Assembly (NCBI GenBank): GCA_030018055.1
Contig: JASEGN010000025.1
Span: forward strand, 1-12,233
Direction: 5' to 3'
Origin: Candidatus Aenigmatarchaeota archaeon
GTDB lineage: Archaea > Aenigmatarchaeota > Aenigmatarchaeia > CG10238-14 > SCSR01
DNA: 12,233 nt
The notes beneath the pieces were generated by a model, which worked only from the letters and a program-made list of their open reading frames with translations, was not told the DNA's origin and made no database searches. Each line of letters opens with the position of its first letter. Position 1 is the first letter of the stretch. Position numbers and translations under genes: made by a program. Positions 1 to 5,612 of the stretch are shown in pieces.

Positions 1-255
1 CATCACGCCAGCTAGCAAAGCTTCTAATCTTTGTTCTGTATCTGTAGGAAATGCTCTTGGTCTTTCTATTCGCTCACATATTGACTGAAATTGTTTTTGA
101 TCTATTTTGCCAGAATTAAAAAATTCTTGAGCTATGTTTGCAACATGCCGCCTGTGAATCCCTTCTTGCCTGAGCAAATCCCTTATATCTTCTGTTTCTA
201 AACTTTGCTGCAATATTTTTAATTTTTCCTCATCTGAGAACTTTCTTCTTGGCAT
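1..255 (-). CDS. HTH protein, transposase OrfA-like (partial)
   Basis: The reading frame starts at an ATG at 255 and is open for 85 codons to the left edge, so the C-terminus is missing. The start, MPRRKFSDEEKLKILQQSL, resembles the N-terminal helix-turn-helix of IS3/IS911-type transposase OrfA proteins. A second stretch, DIRDLLRQEGIHRRHVANIA (about residues 24-43), fits the turn and recognition helix. The rest of the visible part is charged and has no motif I recognise. No inverted repeat or catalytic domain is in view, so it could equally be a stand-alone DNA-binding protein. A TATA box about 26 bases upstream and no Shine-Dalgarno suggest a leaderless transcript. That the frame is coding is likely; the transposase relation is weak. 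Confidence 0.55.
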   Translation of the reverse strand, partial: MPRRKFSDEEKLKILQQSLETEDIRDLLRQEGIHRRHVANIAQEFFNSGKIDQKQFQSICERIERPRAFPTDTEQRLEALLAGVM

Positions 256-270
256 ATAACTATTTAATAG

Positions 271-288
271 TGATAAATTTATAAATCT
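271..288 (-). promoter_or_regulatory. TATA box for the left-edge HTH gene
   Basis: On the minus strand GATTTATAAATTTATC is centred about 26 bases before the ATG at 255. This is the distance expected if transcription starts at or next to the start codon. No ribosome binding site lies between them. Confidence 0.5.
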
Positions 289-353
289 TTCTTATCTATT
301 GGGCTTGTTGAAAAACTATAACCAGTTTAATTTTAAATTTAAAAACAAAAAAG

Positions 354-366
354 CTTATATATTTAT
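354..366 (+). promoter_or_regulatory. TATA box of the PRC-barrel operon
   Basis: CTTATATATTTAT, preceded by an A-rich stretch that could hold the TFB recognition element, is centred about 26 bases before the ATG at 385. No Shine-Dalgarno is present, so the mRNA is probably leaderless. Confidence 0.65.
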
Positions 367-384
367 AATATTAATTGTAAGAAT

Positions 385-672
385 ATGCCAATTACAGTTA
401 AAGATGCAAAGGAAATGTTTGGAAAGGATATCTTCACTTTAAAGGGACTCTACTGTGGTAGGGTTTCTGACCTAGAATTTGATCTATCTAAGTTTAAGGT
501 GAAATCATTGGTTGTAGATATAGCTAAAGGAAGTATTCTAGAAAAAGTCGTTGGTGGTAAAAAGGGAATTATAATCCCCTATAGCATGGTTCAAGCGATA
601 GGGGATGTAATTTTAATAAAAGACATCACATCTGCTCTACCAGAAAAAGCTGAGGAAGAAGTTGGTGAATAA
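385..672 (+). CDS. PRC-barrel domain protein
   Basis: This 95-residue protein is essentially a single PRC-barrel. MPITVKDAKEMFGKDIFTL leads into the strand-rich core (GLYCGRVSDLEFDLSKFKV, SLVVDI), and IIIPYSMVQAIGDVILI closes it, followed by an acidic tail. The family is a small beta-barrel that usually binds other proteins or RNA. In haloarchaea, PRC-barrel proteins (CdpA, CdpB1, CdpB2) take part in FtsZ/SepF-based division, so the ftsZ gene about 1 kb away is suggestive but not proof of the same role here. It is the first gene of a two-gene operon: the next start codon lies inside its last four codons. Its start is fixed by the TATA spacing and the lack of an upstream in-frame alternative. 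Confidence 0.85.
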   Translation: MPITVKDAKEMFGKDIFTLKGLYCGRVSDLEFDLSKFKVKSLVVDIAKGSILEKVVGGKKGIIIPYSMVQAIGDVILIKDITSALPEKAEEEVGE

Positions 673-928
673 GAAAAATCCTGTAAAAACAAGAGAGCTA
701 GAATGGCAGAGAATTGGCAATGTATATATCCTCATCGACAAGAAAGTTAATAAAACCTATTCTTTAGATCCAATAGCTTTCATGGTCTGGATTCAATGTG
801 ATGGAAAAACTAATATAGAAGAAATAGTTGATATTTTTTCTGTTAATGGTAATAGGGATATAGTTAAAACTGCTATAAATGGGATTTTGGAGAAGTTAGA
901 AGGTAGTGGATTAATTAAGTGGATGTAA
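665..928 (+). CDS. PqqD-like winged-helix protein
   Basis: The protein has about 87 residues. The pattern is that of PqqD-type domains: a short strand pair (RIGNVYILIDKKVNKTYSLD), a helix with an aromatic core (PIAFMVWIQCDG), then two helices ending in the hallmark-like ILEKLEGSGLIKW. PqqD proteins are peptide chaperones for radical-SAM enzymes, but no radical-SAM gene is in view, and in archaea many stand-alone PqqD-like proteins have no known job. It overlaps the PRC-barrel gene by eight bases, which implies coupled translation; GAGG at 652-655 serves as its ribosome binding site. A TTG at 662 is an alternative start. A shared function with the PRC-barrel protein is inferred from the overlap only. 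Confidence 0.75.
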   Translation: MNKKNPVKTRELEWQRIGNVYILIDKKVNKTYSLDPIAFMVWIQCDGKTNIEEIVDIFSVNGNRDIVKTAINGILEKLEGSGLIKWM

Positions 929-936
929 ATTTTACG

Positions 937-964
937 TGTAACTTAATAACATTACAATTTTTTT
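937..964 (+). terminator. Terminator of the PRC-barrel/PqqD operon
   Basis: A weak 5-bp stem (TGTAA 937-941 with TTACA 952-956) is followed at once by seven T residues at 958-964. Archaeal RNA polymerase stops at T-runs, so the T-run is the main evidence; the stem may be chance. Confidence 0.5.
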
Positions 965-969
965 AAGAA

Positions 970-984
970 AAATTTATTAATTTA
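970..984 (+). promoter_or_regulatory. TATA box of the sigma-like gene
   Basis: The AT-rich box TTTATTAA (973-980), preceded by A-rich sequence, lies about 25 bases before the ATG at 1002. No Shine-Dalgarno is visible, so a leaderless mRNA is expected. An archaeal-style promoter argues that this gene is expressed by the resident machinery. Confidence 0.5.
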
Positions 985-1001
985 ATGCTAAATAACAATC
1001 T

Positions 1002-1462
1002 ATGCGAGGAAGAATTTATAGAGACGATATACCACCTGAAATAAGATTAACCTATCATATATTTGAAGGGATGCCATATTTTGAGAAAGGAACTGAAGAA
1101 ATATCTTATTTTCCTGCTAATTTTAAACTGAGGGAAAAGAATCTAGAGCGATGGTATGATTCAGTAAATCCAAACATAATACCTGCTATTCTCGGCAATG
1201 GGCAGTTAAAGAAATTACTTGAGGAAACCATATCCACATTAAGGGTACGTCATGAAAAAGTTATTAAGCTTAGGTTTGGATGGAATGACAGCAGGCCACG
1301 TACATTGGAAGAGGTAAGTAAAGAAATTGGGCTTCAAAAGCAACACCAAGACAAATAGAATATAAAGTATTGAGAAGGCTAAAACATCCCTCAAGAAGAA
1401 AAAAAATAAAAGAATATCTCAAACAACAATATCAAGAGTATCAGCAATCACTCTTTCAGTAA
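1002..1462 (+). pseudogene. Sigma-70 region 4-like protein, frameshifted
   Basis: The first frame runs from the ATG at 1002 to a stop at 1356-1358. Its similarity to bacterial sigma-70 region 4 breaks at residue 110 (PRTLEEVSKEIG) and resumes without a gap in the -1 frame from base 1331 (ASKATPRQIEYKVLRRLKHP, then SRRKKIKEYL) to a TAA at 1460-1462. Joined, the product is 153 residues: an unrecognised N-terminal part (1-70), region 4.1 (about 73-94, with VIKLRFG), and the region 4.2 helix-turn-helix (about 101-140, including the R-Q-I-E core). No region 2 or 3 is present, so it cannot be a complete sigma factor. One missing G in the GGG at 1329-1331 would explain the break, through sequencing error, real mutation or slippage. 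Archaea do not normally use sigma factors; the role could be DNA binding in general. Confidence 0.75.
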
Positions 1463-1472
1463 AAATAAAAAA
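1461..1472 (-). terminator. T-run terminator for the ftsZ-side transcript
   Basis: Read on the minus strand this is TTTTTTATTTTT, about 160 bases after the stop of the acidic microprotein and just beyond the 3' end of the converging sigma-like gene. A T-run of this kind is the usual archaeal stop signal. Confidence 0.45.
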
Positions 1473-1548
1473 GAGGTTAAAGTTCTTCTGTCTCAATTTC
1501 TTCCATGGTTTGAATTTTAAAAATGAAAAATAGAGGTTATAATAGATG

Positions 1549-1619
1549 TTTTCTCTGGACGATAGTAGAGTAAGTTCGAAGTTAAGTTAACACCGCCACT
1601 CTCGTATAATCGGAGAAAA
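1549..1619. repeat. Long imperfect inverted repeat (hairpin) between converging genes
   Basis: Three blocks pair in nested order: TTTTCTC (1549-1555) with GAGAAAA (1613-1619), CGAT (1560-1563) with ATCG (1609-1612), and AGAGT (1567-1571) with ACTCT (1598-1602). That gives 16 pairs over 71 bases, with small internal loops and a 26-base apical loop. It lies between the convergent sigma-like gene and the ftsZ/microprotein transcript, outside any frame I support. It could be a two-way terminator, mRNA end-protecting structure or small RNA. On the minus strand ACA directly follows the lower stem, as in archaeal H/ACA guide RNAs, but I see no kink-turn, so I do not call one. Confidence 0.45.
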
Positions 1620-1632
1620 TCGTAAATTCCTG

Positions 1633-1707
1633 TTAGTCAGATGAATCTAGGTCTATGTCATCAACAGATTCGTCATCAAATTCTGGGTCCCATATGTCTT
1701 CGTCCAT
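1633..1707 (-). CDS. Acidic 24-residue microprotein downstream of ftsZ
   Basis: The ATG at 1705-1707 opens a 24-codon frame ending in TAA at 1633-1635. Thirteen of the 24 residues are Asp or Glu, with one Trp and one Phe; it starts MDEDIWDPEFDDE and ends LDSSD. A strong Shine-Dalgarno, GAGGTG (minus strand 1720-1715), stands seven bases before the ATG, which is the main reason to believe it is translated. It starts 35 bases after the ftsZ stop on the same strand and is not in the ftsZ frame, so it is not a simple extension of FtsZ. I recognise no family. A small acidic partner or tail peptide for the division apparatus is possible but is only a guess from position. Confidence 0.5.
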   Translation of the reverse strand: MDEDIWDPEFDDESVDDIDLDSSD

Positions 1708-1742
1708 CTATTTCCACCTCTACTAATTCTCTTCAGAAGATT

Positions 1743-2900
1743 CTACCTTAGAACTTCGATCCCTAGTGTTTCGCTTATTTCTTTAACTACTGGTTTTTCG
1801 TAGGTTATTGGACCAAGTATATATGGTGACTTGACACCAGTAATTATTGAAATTACCTGTACCTTTCCTTCAAACTCTGGCAGAATTCTAGCACCCCAGT
1901 AAACCTGGGCCGATGGATCCAAATGTTGTGAAACTGTTTCTCCTATCAAATTCACTTCTTCCAAACGTAAATCAGGACCGCCACTTATATGTACTAAAGC
2001 TCCTGCTGCCCCTACGTAGTCTACTTCCAACAGAGGATTTTGTAAAGCTTTTGTAATCGCATCTCTTGCTCTATCGCTTGAGGAACTTTCACCAACCCCT
2101 ATACAAGCCACTCCACCAGCGTGCATTACACTCTTAACGTCTGCGTAATCAAGATTAACTAAGCTTGGTAAAGTTATTGTTTCAGTTATTCCCTTTACCA
2201 TGCTAGCGATTAGTTCATCGGCAACGGCAAATGCCTGTTGAATTGATAAATTACCAGCATATTTTAATAAGCGGTCATTTTCTATTACTATTGCCGTGTC
2301 AGCAACTTGTCTTAAATTCATAAGGCCATCTTCTGCTTTCGATACTCTTGCTCCCTCTAGCTTGAAAGGCATCTCAACAACTGCTATAACCACTGCTCCC
2401 ATCGATTTTGCTAATTCACAAACTACAGGTATGCTTCCTGTTCCTGTACCTTTTCCAAGACCAGCTATAGCAAACAAAAGGTCTGCTCCTTCTATAGCTT
2501 CTTTTATATCGTTTCTTGATTCTTCTGTTGCCTTTTTTCCTATTTCTGGATAACCACCACAACCAAGGCCCTTAGTTAACTCCCTTCCTAAAAGAATTTT
2601 TCTGTCTGCTTTACCAACTGCCAAATGCTTAGCATCTGTATTTAAAGAAACCAGGAACGCCCCTTCACATCCCATTTCACTTAATCTTGTTATACAATTT
2701 TGCCCAGCTCCTCCACAACCAACTACAACTATTTTTGCTTTTTTAACACTAAATCCAAATTCCTGTTCTGCAAGTTTATAATAATCAACAGTAGCATCGG
2801 TCATTCCTGAAGTTGGGGAGAGTTTAAATCTATCTCGTAAAGATTCTTCGCTACCTGTTGCGAGTGTTTTGTTAATAGTAGATTTTATAATTGAGTTCAT
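1743..2900 (-). CDS. ftsZ: Cell division protein FtsZ
   Basis: FtsZ is the tubulin-like GTPase that builds the division ring at midcell. With the start at 2900 it has 385 residues. The nucleotide-binding GCGGAGQN is at 61-68, the T3-type region GRELTKGLGCGGYPEIG at 105-121, the tubulin signature GLGKGTGTG at 147-155, and the catalytic T7 motif NLDYAD at 249-254. The last residues, LGIEVLR, look like a C-terminal partner-binding peptide. About 55 residues precede the GTPase core. In the signature, Lys150 stands where most FtsZ proteins have Gly. ATGs at 2912 and 2909 would add four or three residues; I prefer 2900 because the TATA box lies about 27 bases before it and no ribosome binding site favours the others. 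It is divergent from uL30 and followed by a microprotein gene. Confidence 0.95.
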   Translation of the reverse strand: MNSIIKSTINKTLATGSEESLRDRFKLSPTSGMTDATVDYYKLAEQEFGFSVKKAKIVVVGCGGAGQNCITRLSEMGCEGAFLVSLNTDAKHLAVGKADRKILLGRELTKGLGCGGYPEIGKKATEESRNDIKEAIEGADLLFAIAGLGKGTGTGSIPVVCELAKSMGAVVIAVVEMPFKLEGARVSKAEDGLMNLRQVADTAIVIENDRLLKYAGNLSIQQAFAVADELIASMVKGITETITLPSLVNLDYADVKSVMHAGGVACIGVGESSSSDRARDAITKALQNPLLEVDYVGAAGALVHISGGPDLRLEEVNLIGETVSQHLDPSAQVYWGARILPEFEGKVQVISIITGVKSPYILGPITYEKPVVKEISETLGIEVLR

Positions 2901-2921
2901 TTCACCCATCATTTCATTTCT

Positions 2922-2936
2922 TTAATATATATATTT
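2922..2936 (-). promoter_or_regulatory. TATA box of ftsZ
   Basis: On the minus strand AAATATATATATTAA is centred roughly 27 bases before the ATG at 2900. This predicts a leaderless ftsZ mRNA and supports that start over the ATG at 2912, which would be too close to the box. Confidence 0.6.
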
Positions 2937-2940
2937 CACA

Positions 2941-2968
2941 AGCGAAAGCCTTTTAAAGGATTTTCGCT
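2941..2968. repeat. Operator-like palindrome upstream of ftsZ
   Basis: AGCGAAA (2941-2947) and TTTCGCT (2962-2968) are perfect inverted arms, and an inner pair CCTTT/AAAGG (2949-2953, 2955-2959) nests between them. The whole 28-base element abuts the upstream side of the ftsZ TATA box, where the TFB recognition element should sit. A regulator bound there would block TFB/TBP at ftsZ. The binding protein is unknown. Confidence 0.55.
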
Positions 2969-2984
2969 AAATATTTCATAGAAA

Positions 2985-3004
2985 AAGTAGAGATTTATCT
3001 ACTT
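2985..3004. repeat. 7-bp inverted repeat in the ftsZ/uL30 divergent region
   Basis: AAGTAGA (2985-2991) and TCTACTT (2998-3004) are perfect inverted copies around the six-base spacer gattta. It sits between the divergent ftsZ and uL30 promoters, so it could be a second regulator site or a leader hairpin. AT-rich chance pairing cannot be excluded. Confidence 0.35.
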
Positions 3005-3067
3005 AAGAATAAATTCTAGCGCAATTATTTCTTAGCTACAGGTATATTTATAGTTTACTATTCTCGA

Positions 3068-3081
3068 TAATATATATTAAA
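3068..3081 (+). promoter_or_regulatory. TATA box of the uL30-eL14 operon
   Basis: TAATATATATTAA is the strongest TATA-like match before uL30 and would give a leader of about 45 bases. A weaker box (AATAAATTATA, 3120-3130) lies about 23 bases before the ATG at 3148 and would give a leaderless mRNA. Either or both may be used. Confidence 0.45.
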
Positions 3082-3147
3082 ATGAATATGTTAAATTTCT
3101 AACTTTGATTGGTTCAAAAAATAAATTATAGGCGACTAATTTTTAAT

Positions 3148-3603
3148 ATGCTTGCAATCATAAGGATAAGAGGAAAAGTCGGTGTTGAGGAAGAAATAGA
3201 AGATACTCTAAAAATTCTTAGACTAAAAACAGTTAATAATTGTGTTATTGTTCCAGAAACTCCTGCTTATAAAGGTATGATAAAAAAAGTTCGTAATTTC
3301 GTAGCTTATGGTAACATAGATTTCGATACTTTTTTAACAATGCTTAAGAAGAGAGGGAGATTAACAGGAAATAAACGTTTAACTAAAGAAAATGTAAAAG
3401 AGCTAGGATTCAATACCATCGAAGAGATGGCTGAGGTTATTTTTGAAGGAAAAATTAAAATTAAGGATATTCGTAAACTACAGCCTGTATTCAGATTAAC
3501 ACCACCAAAAAAGGGTCACAAATCGATCAAAGAGCATTATCCTAAGGGCTCGTTGGGTTATTGGGGTGATAAAATTAACAGTCTGTTAAGAAGGATGATT
3601 TAA
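3148..3603 (+). CDS. rpl30: Large subunit ribosomal protein uL30
   Basis: The archaeal uL30 pattern is clear: MLAIIRIRGKVGVEEEIEDT at the start, then LKILRL, NNCVIVPETPAYKGMIKKV, the YGNID segment, and the C-terminal LTPPKKGHKSIK found in the longer archaeal/eukaryotic form. At 151 residues it has the length normal for archaea rather than the short bacterial form. The ATG at 3148 is chosen because the family starts at this point; an upstream TTG at 3109 would add an unrelated 13 residues. It opens the ribosomal/secretion operon here. The genes that usually precede it in archaea (such as uS5) are absent, replaced by divergent ftsZ, so this operon is detached from the main ribosomal cluster. 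Confidence 0.95.
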   Translation: MLAIIRIRGKVGVEEEIEDTLKILRLKTVNNCVIVPETPAYKGMIKKVRNFVAYGNIDFDTFLTMLKKRGRLTGNKRLTKENVKELGFNTIEEMAEVIFEGKIKIKDIRKLQPVFRLTPPKKGHKSIKEHYPKGSLGYWGDKINSLLRRMI

Positions 3604-3725
3604 TGTCTATCATAGGAACTTTATGTTTTATAATCTTAGCATTTCTAATTTTAAAAGAGAAAATAGTTTTAACACAAGGTCTAGGAACATCTTTGCACTT
3701 GTTGCGATACTGTTATTATCGCTAA
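3603..3725 (+). CDS. Small one-helix membrane ORF between uL30 and uL15
   Basis: An ATG overlaps the uL30 stop by one base (TAATG) and opens 40 codons. The N-terminus, MSIIGTLCFIILAFLILKEK, would form one membrane helix; the rest is short and ends in YCYYR. No family is recognised. Oddly, the -1 frame over the same DNA (ATG at 3623, stop at 3728-3730) encodes another hydrophobic stretch, NIFALVAILLLSLR. A single missing base could therefore have split a two-helix protein. Its place just before secY genes makes a membrane role tempting, but the 134-base gap may simply hold a decayed gene. Translation of this exact ORF is uncertain. Confidence 0.35.
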   Translation: MSIIGTLCFIILAFLILKEKIVLTQGLGTSLHLLRYCYYR

Positions 3726-3737
3726 GATAGTGAGTTT

Positions 3738-4175
3738 ATGGTAGTTAGAAGAAGAAAAAAACATCGCAAATTTAGAGGTAGAAGAACTTATAAAGGAGCG
3801 AAAAAAAGAAGAAGGGGAGCAGGAAGAAGGGGAGGAAGAGGACTAGCTGGCTTGCATAAGCATAAATGGACTTATACAGTAAAATACACTCCAGAACATT
3901 TTGGTAAAAGGGGTTTCGTACCTCCAAAAGTAGTAATGAAACCAATTAAAGCTATAAACTTAGAAGAGTTGGACAAAATTGCCGAAAAACTAGTTGAACA
4001 AAAGCTTGCTGAAAAAGTCGATAATAAGATAAAAATTAATCTCCAAAAGATTGGATATGAAAGGGTTTTGGGTGGAGGAAAGGTAACCAAGCCACTTATT
4101 ATAGAAACAAAGTATTTCTCCAGAAAAGCTAAGGAGAAGTTGGAGGCTAGTGGTGGAGGAGTTGTGGTGATTTGA
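3738..4175 (+). CDS. rpl15: Large subunit ribosomal protein uL15
   Basis: The 145-residue protein has the archaeal uL15 layout. A very basic N-terminus (MVVRRRKKHRKFRGRRTYKG) is followed by the Gly/Arg-rich RNA-binding tail (GRRGGRGLAGLHKHKW), then YTPEHFGKRGFVPP, and the C-terminal globular part ends in KAKEKLEASGGGVVVI. The basic tail threads into 23S rRNA in known ribosomes. Its stop overlaps the secY start by one base (TGATG), which implies coupled translation with the translocon gene, a conserved arrangement in archaea. The start is the first ATG after the small ORF, with only a weak ribosome binding site (GTGAG). Confidence 0.95.
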   Translation: MVVRRRKKHRKFRGRRTYKGAKKRRRGAGRRGGRGLAGLHKHKWTYTVKYTPEHFGKRGFVPPKVVMKPIKAINLEELDKIAEKLVEQKLAEKVDNKIKINLQKIGYERVLGGGKVTKPLIIETKYFSRKAKEKLEASGGGVVVI

Positions 4176-5611
4176 TGGAAGAGGAGGAGAAAGGGCCAAG
4201 GTATATAAAACTTGTATCAAGATTTCTGCCAGTTGTTGTAAGACCAACTTTTAGACAAAGCTTTAACCAAAGGATAAAATGGACTATCCTAGTTCTGACG
4301 ATTTTTCTACTTCTATCTCATGTTACTGTATATGGTTTAGAAAGAACCCCTGAAGTAGCCGCTGGGCTAGAATTCTATGAACTTGTTCTAGGGTCAAGGA
4401 TGGGTAGTTTAGTAACCCTAGGTATTGGGCCGATAGTTACTGCTGGTATTTTATTGCAACTGTTGGTAGGCTCAAAGATAATCGCTTGGGATACAACCAA
4501 AGTTGAAGATAGAGAAAAATTTATGTTTTGGAATAAGTTCCTTGCAATATCTTTCTGTTTCATAGAAGCTGTTGGCTTTGTGGTTGGTGGAATTATACGA
4601 GTGGCAAGCGAAATGTTGGGAATCGTAATAATTCAAATAGCTATTGGTGGTATAATTGTAATTTTACTCGATGAGATTGTTAGCAAGTGGGGGTTTGGTT
4701 CAGGAGTTAGTTTATTTATAGCAGCTGGTGTAGGTACTCAAATAATGCTGGGATTTTTATCTCCATTCACTCTACCAGCCATAACTCCAGATAATCCTGG
4801 ACCATTTGTAGGGAGAGTACTAAATTTCTTTACCAACATATTTGCTGGTGAAACTATGCTAGCTTTATTAAGCTTTTTGCCCATATTCTTTACAATAGGT
4901 ATATTCCTATTCGTTGCTTATACTGACTCGGTTTGTATAGACGTTCCTCTAACCTTCGCTAGACTTCGTGGATTTGGTAGGATATGGTCTTTAAAGCTTC
5001 TCTACACGAGTGTTATTCCCATAATTCTTGCATCAGCACTAGTGGCAAATTTACAGTTAATTGCAAGGAGTGGAGCAACTCCACAACCCGGAGGTATTTC
5101 ATGTGGCTTTCTTGGTTGTTATGATGAAACTGGGAGAATTATCTGGGTTGAGGGAAAATCTAACATTGTATACTATCTTTCGGCACCAGTCGCATTTGTG
5201 CAACAAGCGGTAAGAGGGATGCTTGCTCCAACTGAGCTAGTGAGGGCAATTACCTATACCTTATTTTTAACAACTCTTGCTACCATATTTTCTGTATTTT
5301 GGGTTATTACATCTGGGATGAGTGCTGAAAGTGTTGCTGAACAACTGAGTGGATCTGGGATGCAAATTCCTGGTTTTAGAGCCGATAAAGCAGCGATGAA
5401 AGCTTATCTAGATCGATACATACCAGCATTGGCGGTCCTTGGAGGAATTTCAATCGGACTTTTAGCCTCTTTTGGAGACCTTACCGGAGCTATAGGAGGT
5501 GGAACAGGAATTTTATTGCTTGTTGTGATAATCCATAGTCTATATGAGCAGCTAAAAAGAGAAAAGCTGGAGGAGGCACATCCATTAATTAGAAAGCTTG
5601 TGAGTGTGTAA
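4175..5611 (+). CDS. secY: Protein translocase subunit SecY
   Basis: SecY (Sec61 alpha family) forms the membrane channel for secreted and membrane proteins. The 478-residue product has the N-terminal amphipathic part (about 10-35, FLPVVVRPTFRQSFNQRIKW), about ten hydrophobic helices, and the archaeal SecY landmarks WGFGSGVSLFI and AEQLSGSGMQIPGFR, ending near EEAHPLIRKL. A loop near residues 308-322 holds Cys310 and Cys315 four residues apart, which could form a disulfide outside the cell. The ATG overlaps the uL15 stop, and GGTGA at 4166-4170 is its ribosome binding site. The archaeal neighbour adk is missing: the next gene is the EMC3-like insertase, two bases away from the secY stop. Confidence 0.96.
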   Translation: MEEEEKGPRYIKLVSRFLPVVVRPTFRQSFNQRIKWTILVLTIFLLLSHVTVYGLERTPEVAAGLEFYELVLGSRMGSLVTLGIGPIVTAGILLQLLVGSKIIAWDTTKVEDREKFMFWNKFLAISFCFIEAVGFVVGGIIRVASEMLGIVIIQIAIGGIIVILLDEIVSKWGFGSGVSLFIAAGVGTQIMLGFLSPFTLPAITPDNPGPFVGRVLNFFTNIFAGETMLALLSFLPIFFTIGIFLFVAYTDSVCIDVPLTFARLRGFGRIWSLKLLYTSVIPIILASALVANLQLIARSGATPQPGGISCGFLGCYDETGRIIWVEGKSNIVYYLSAPVAFVQQAVRGMLAPTELVRAITYTLFLTTLATIFSVFWVITSGMSAESVAEQLSGSGMQIPGFRADKAAMKAYLDRYIPALAVLGGISIGLLASFGDLTGAIGGGTGILLLVVIIHSLYEQLKREKLEEAHPLIRKLVSV

Positions 5612-5612
5612 A

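Noticed and set aside
1..255. Complete insertion sequence at the left edge
   Set aside because: Only an HTH-like N-terminus is visible; no terminal inverted repeat, target duplication or catalytic domain can be seen.
1326..1337. Programmed -1 frameshift in the sigma-like gene
   Set aside because: The sequence ATTGGGCTTC does not form a classic X-XXY-YYZ slippery heptamer, and no stimulating structure is obvious. A one-base loss is simpler.
1549..1623. H/ACA guide RNA on the minus strand
   Set aside because: ACA follows a stem, but there is no kink-turn, the lower stem is short, and the pocket distance is about 17 rather than 14-16 bases. Kept only as an unassigned hairpin.
2296..2553. Plus-strand ORF of 85 codons inside ftsZ
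   Set aside because: It lies wholly opposite the conserved ftsZ GTPase core and has no family features; it is a shadow of ftsZ.
3109..3147. TTG start 13 codons upstream for uL30
   Set aside because: The family begins at MLAIIRIRG; the added residues have no counterpart and no ribosome binding site favours the TTG.
3872..4247. Minus-strand ORFs opposite uL15 and the secY start
   Set aside because: They are antisense to strongly conserved uL15/SecY sequence, with no ribosome binding site or recognisable domain.
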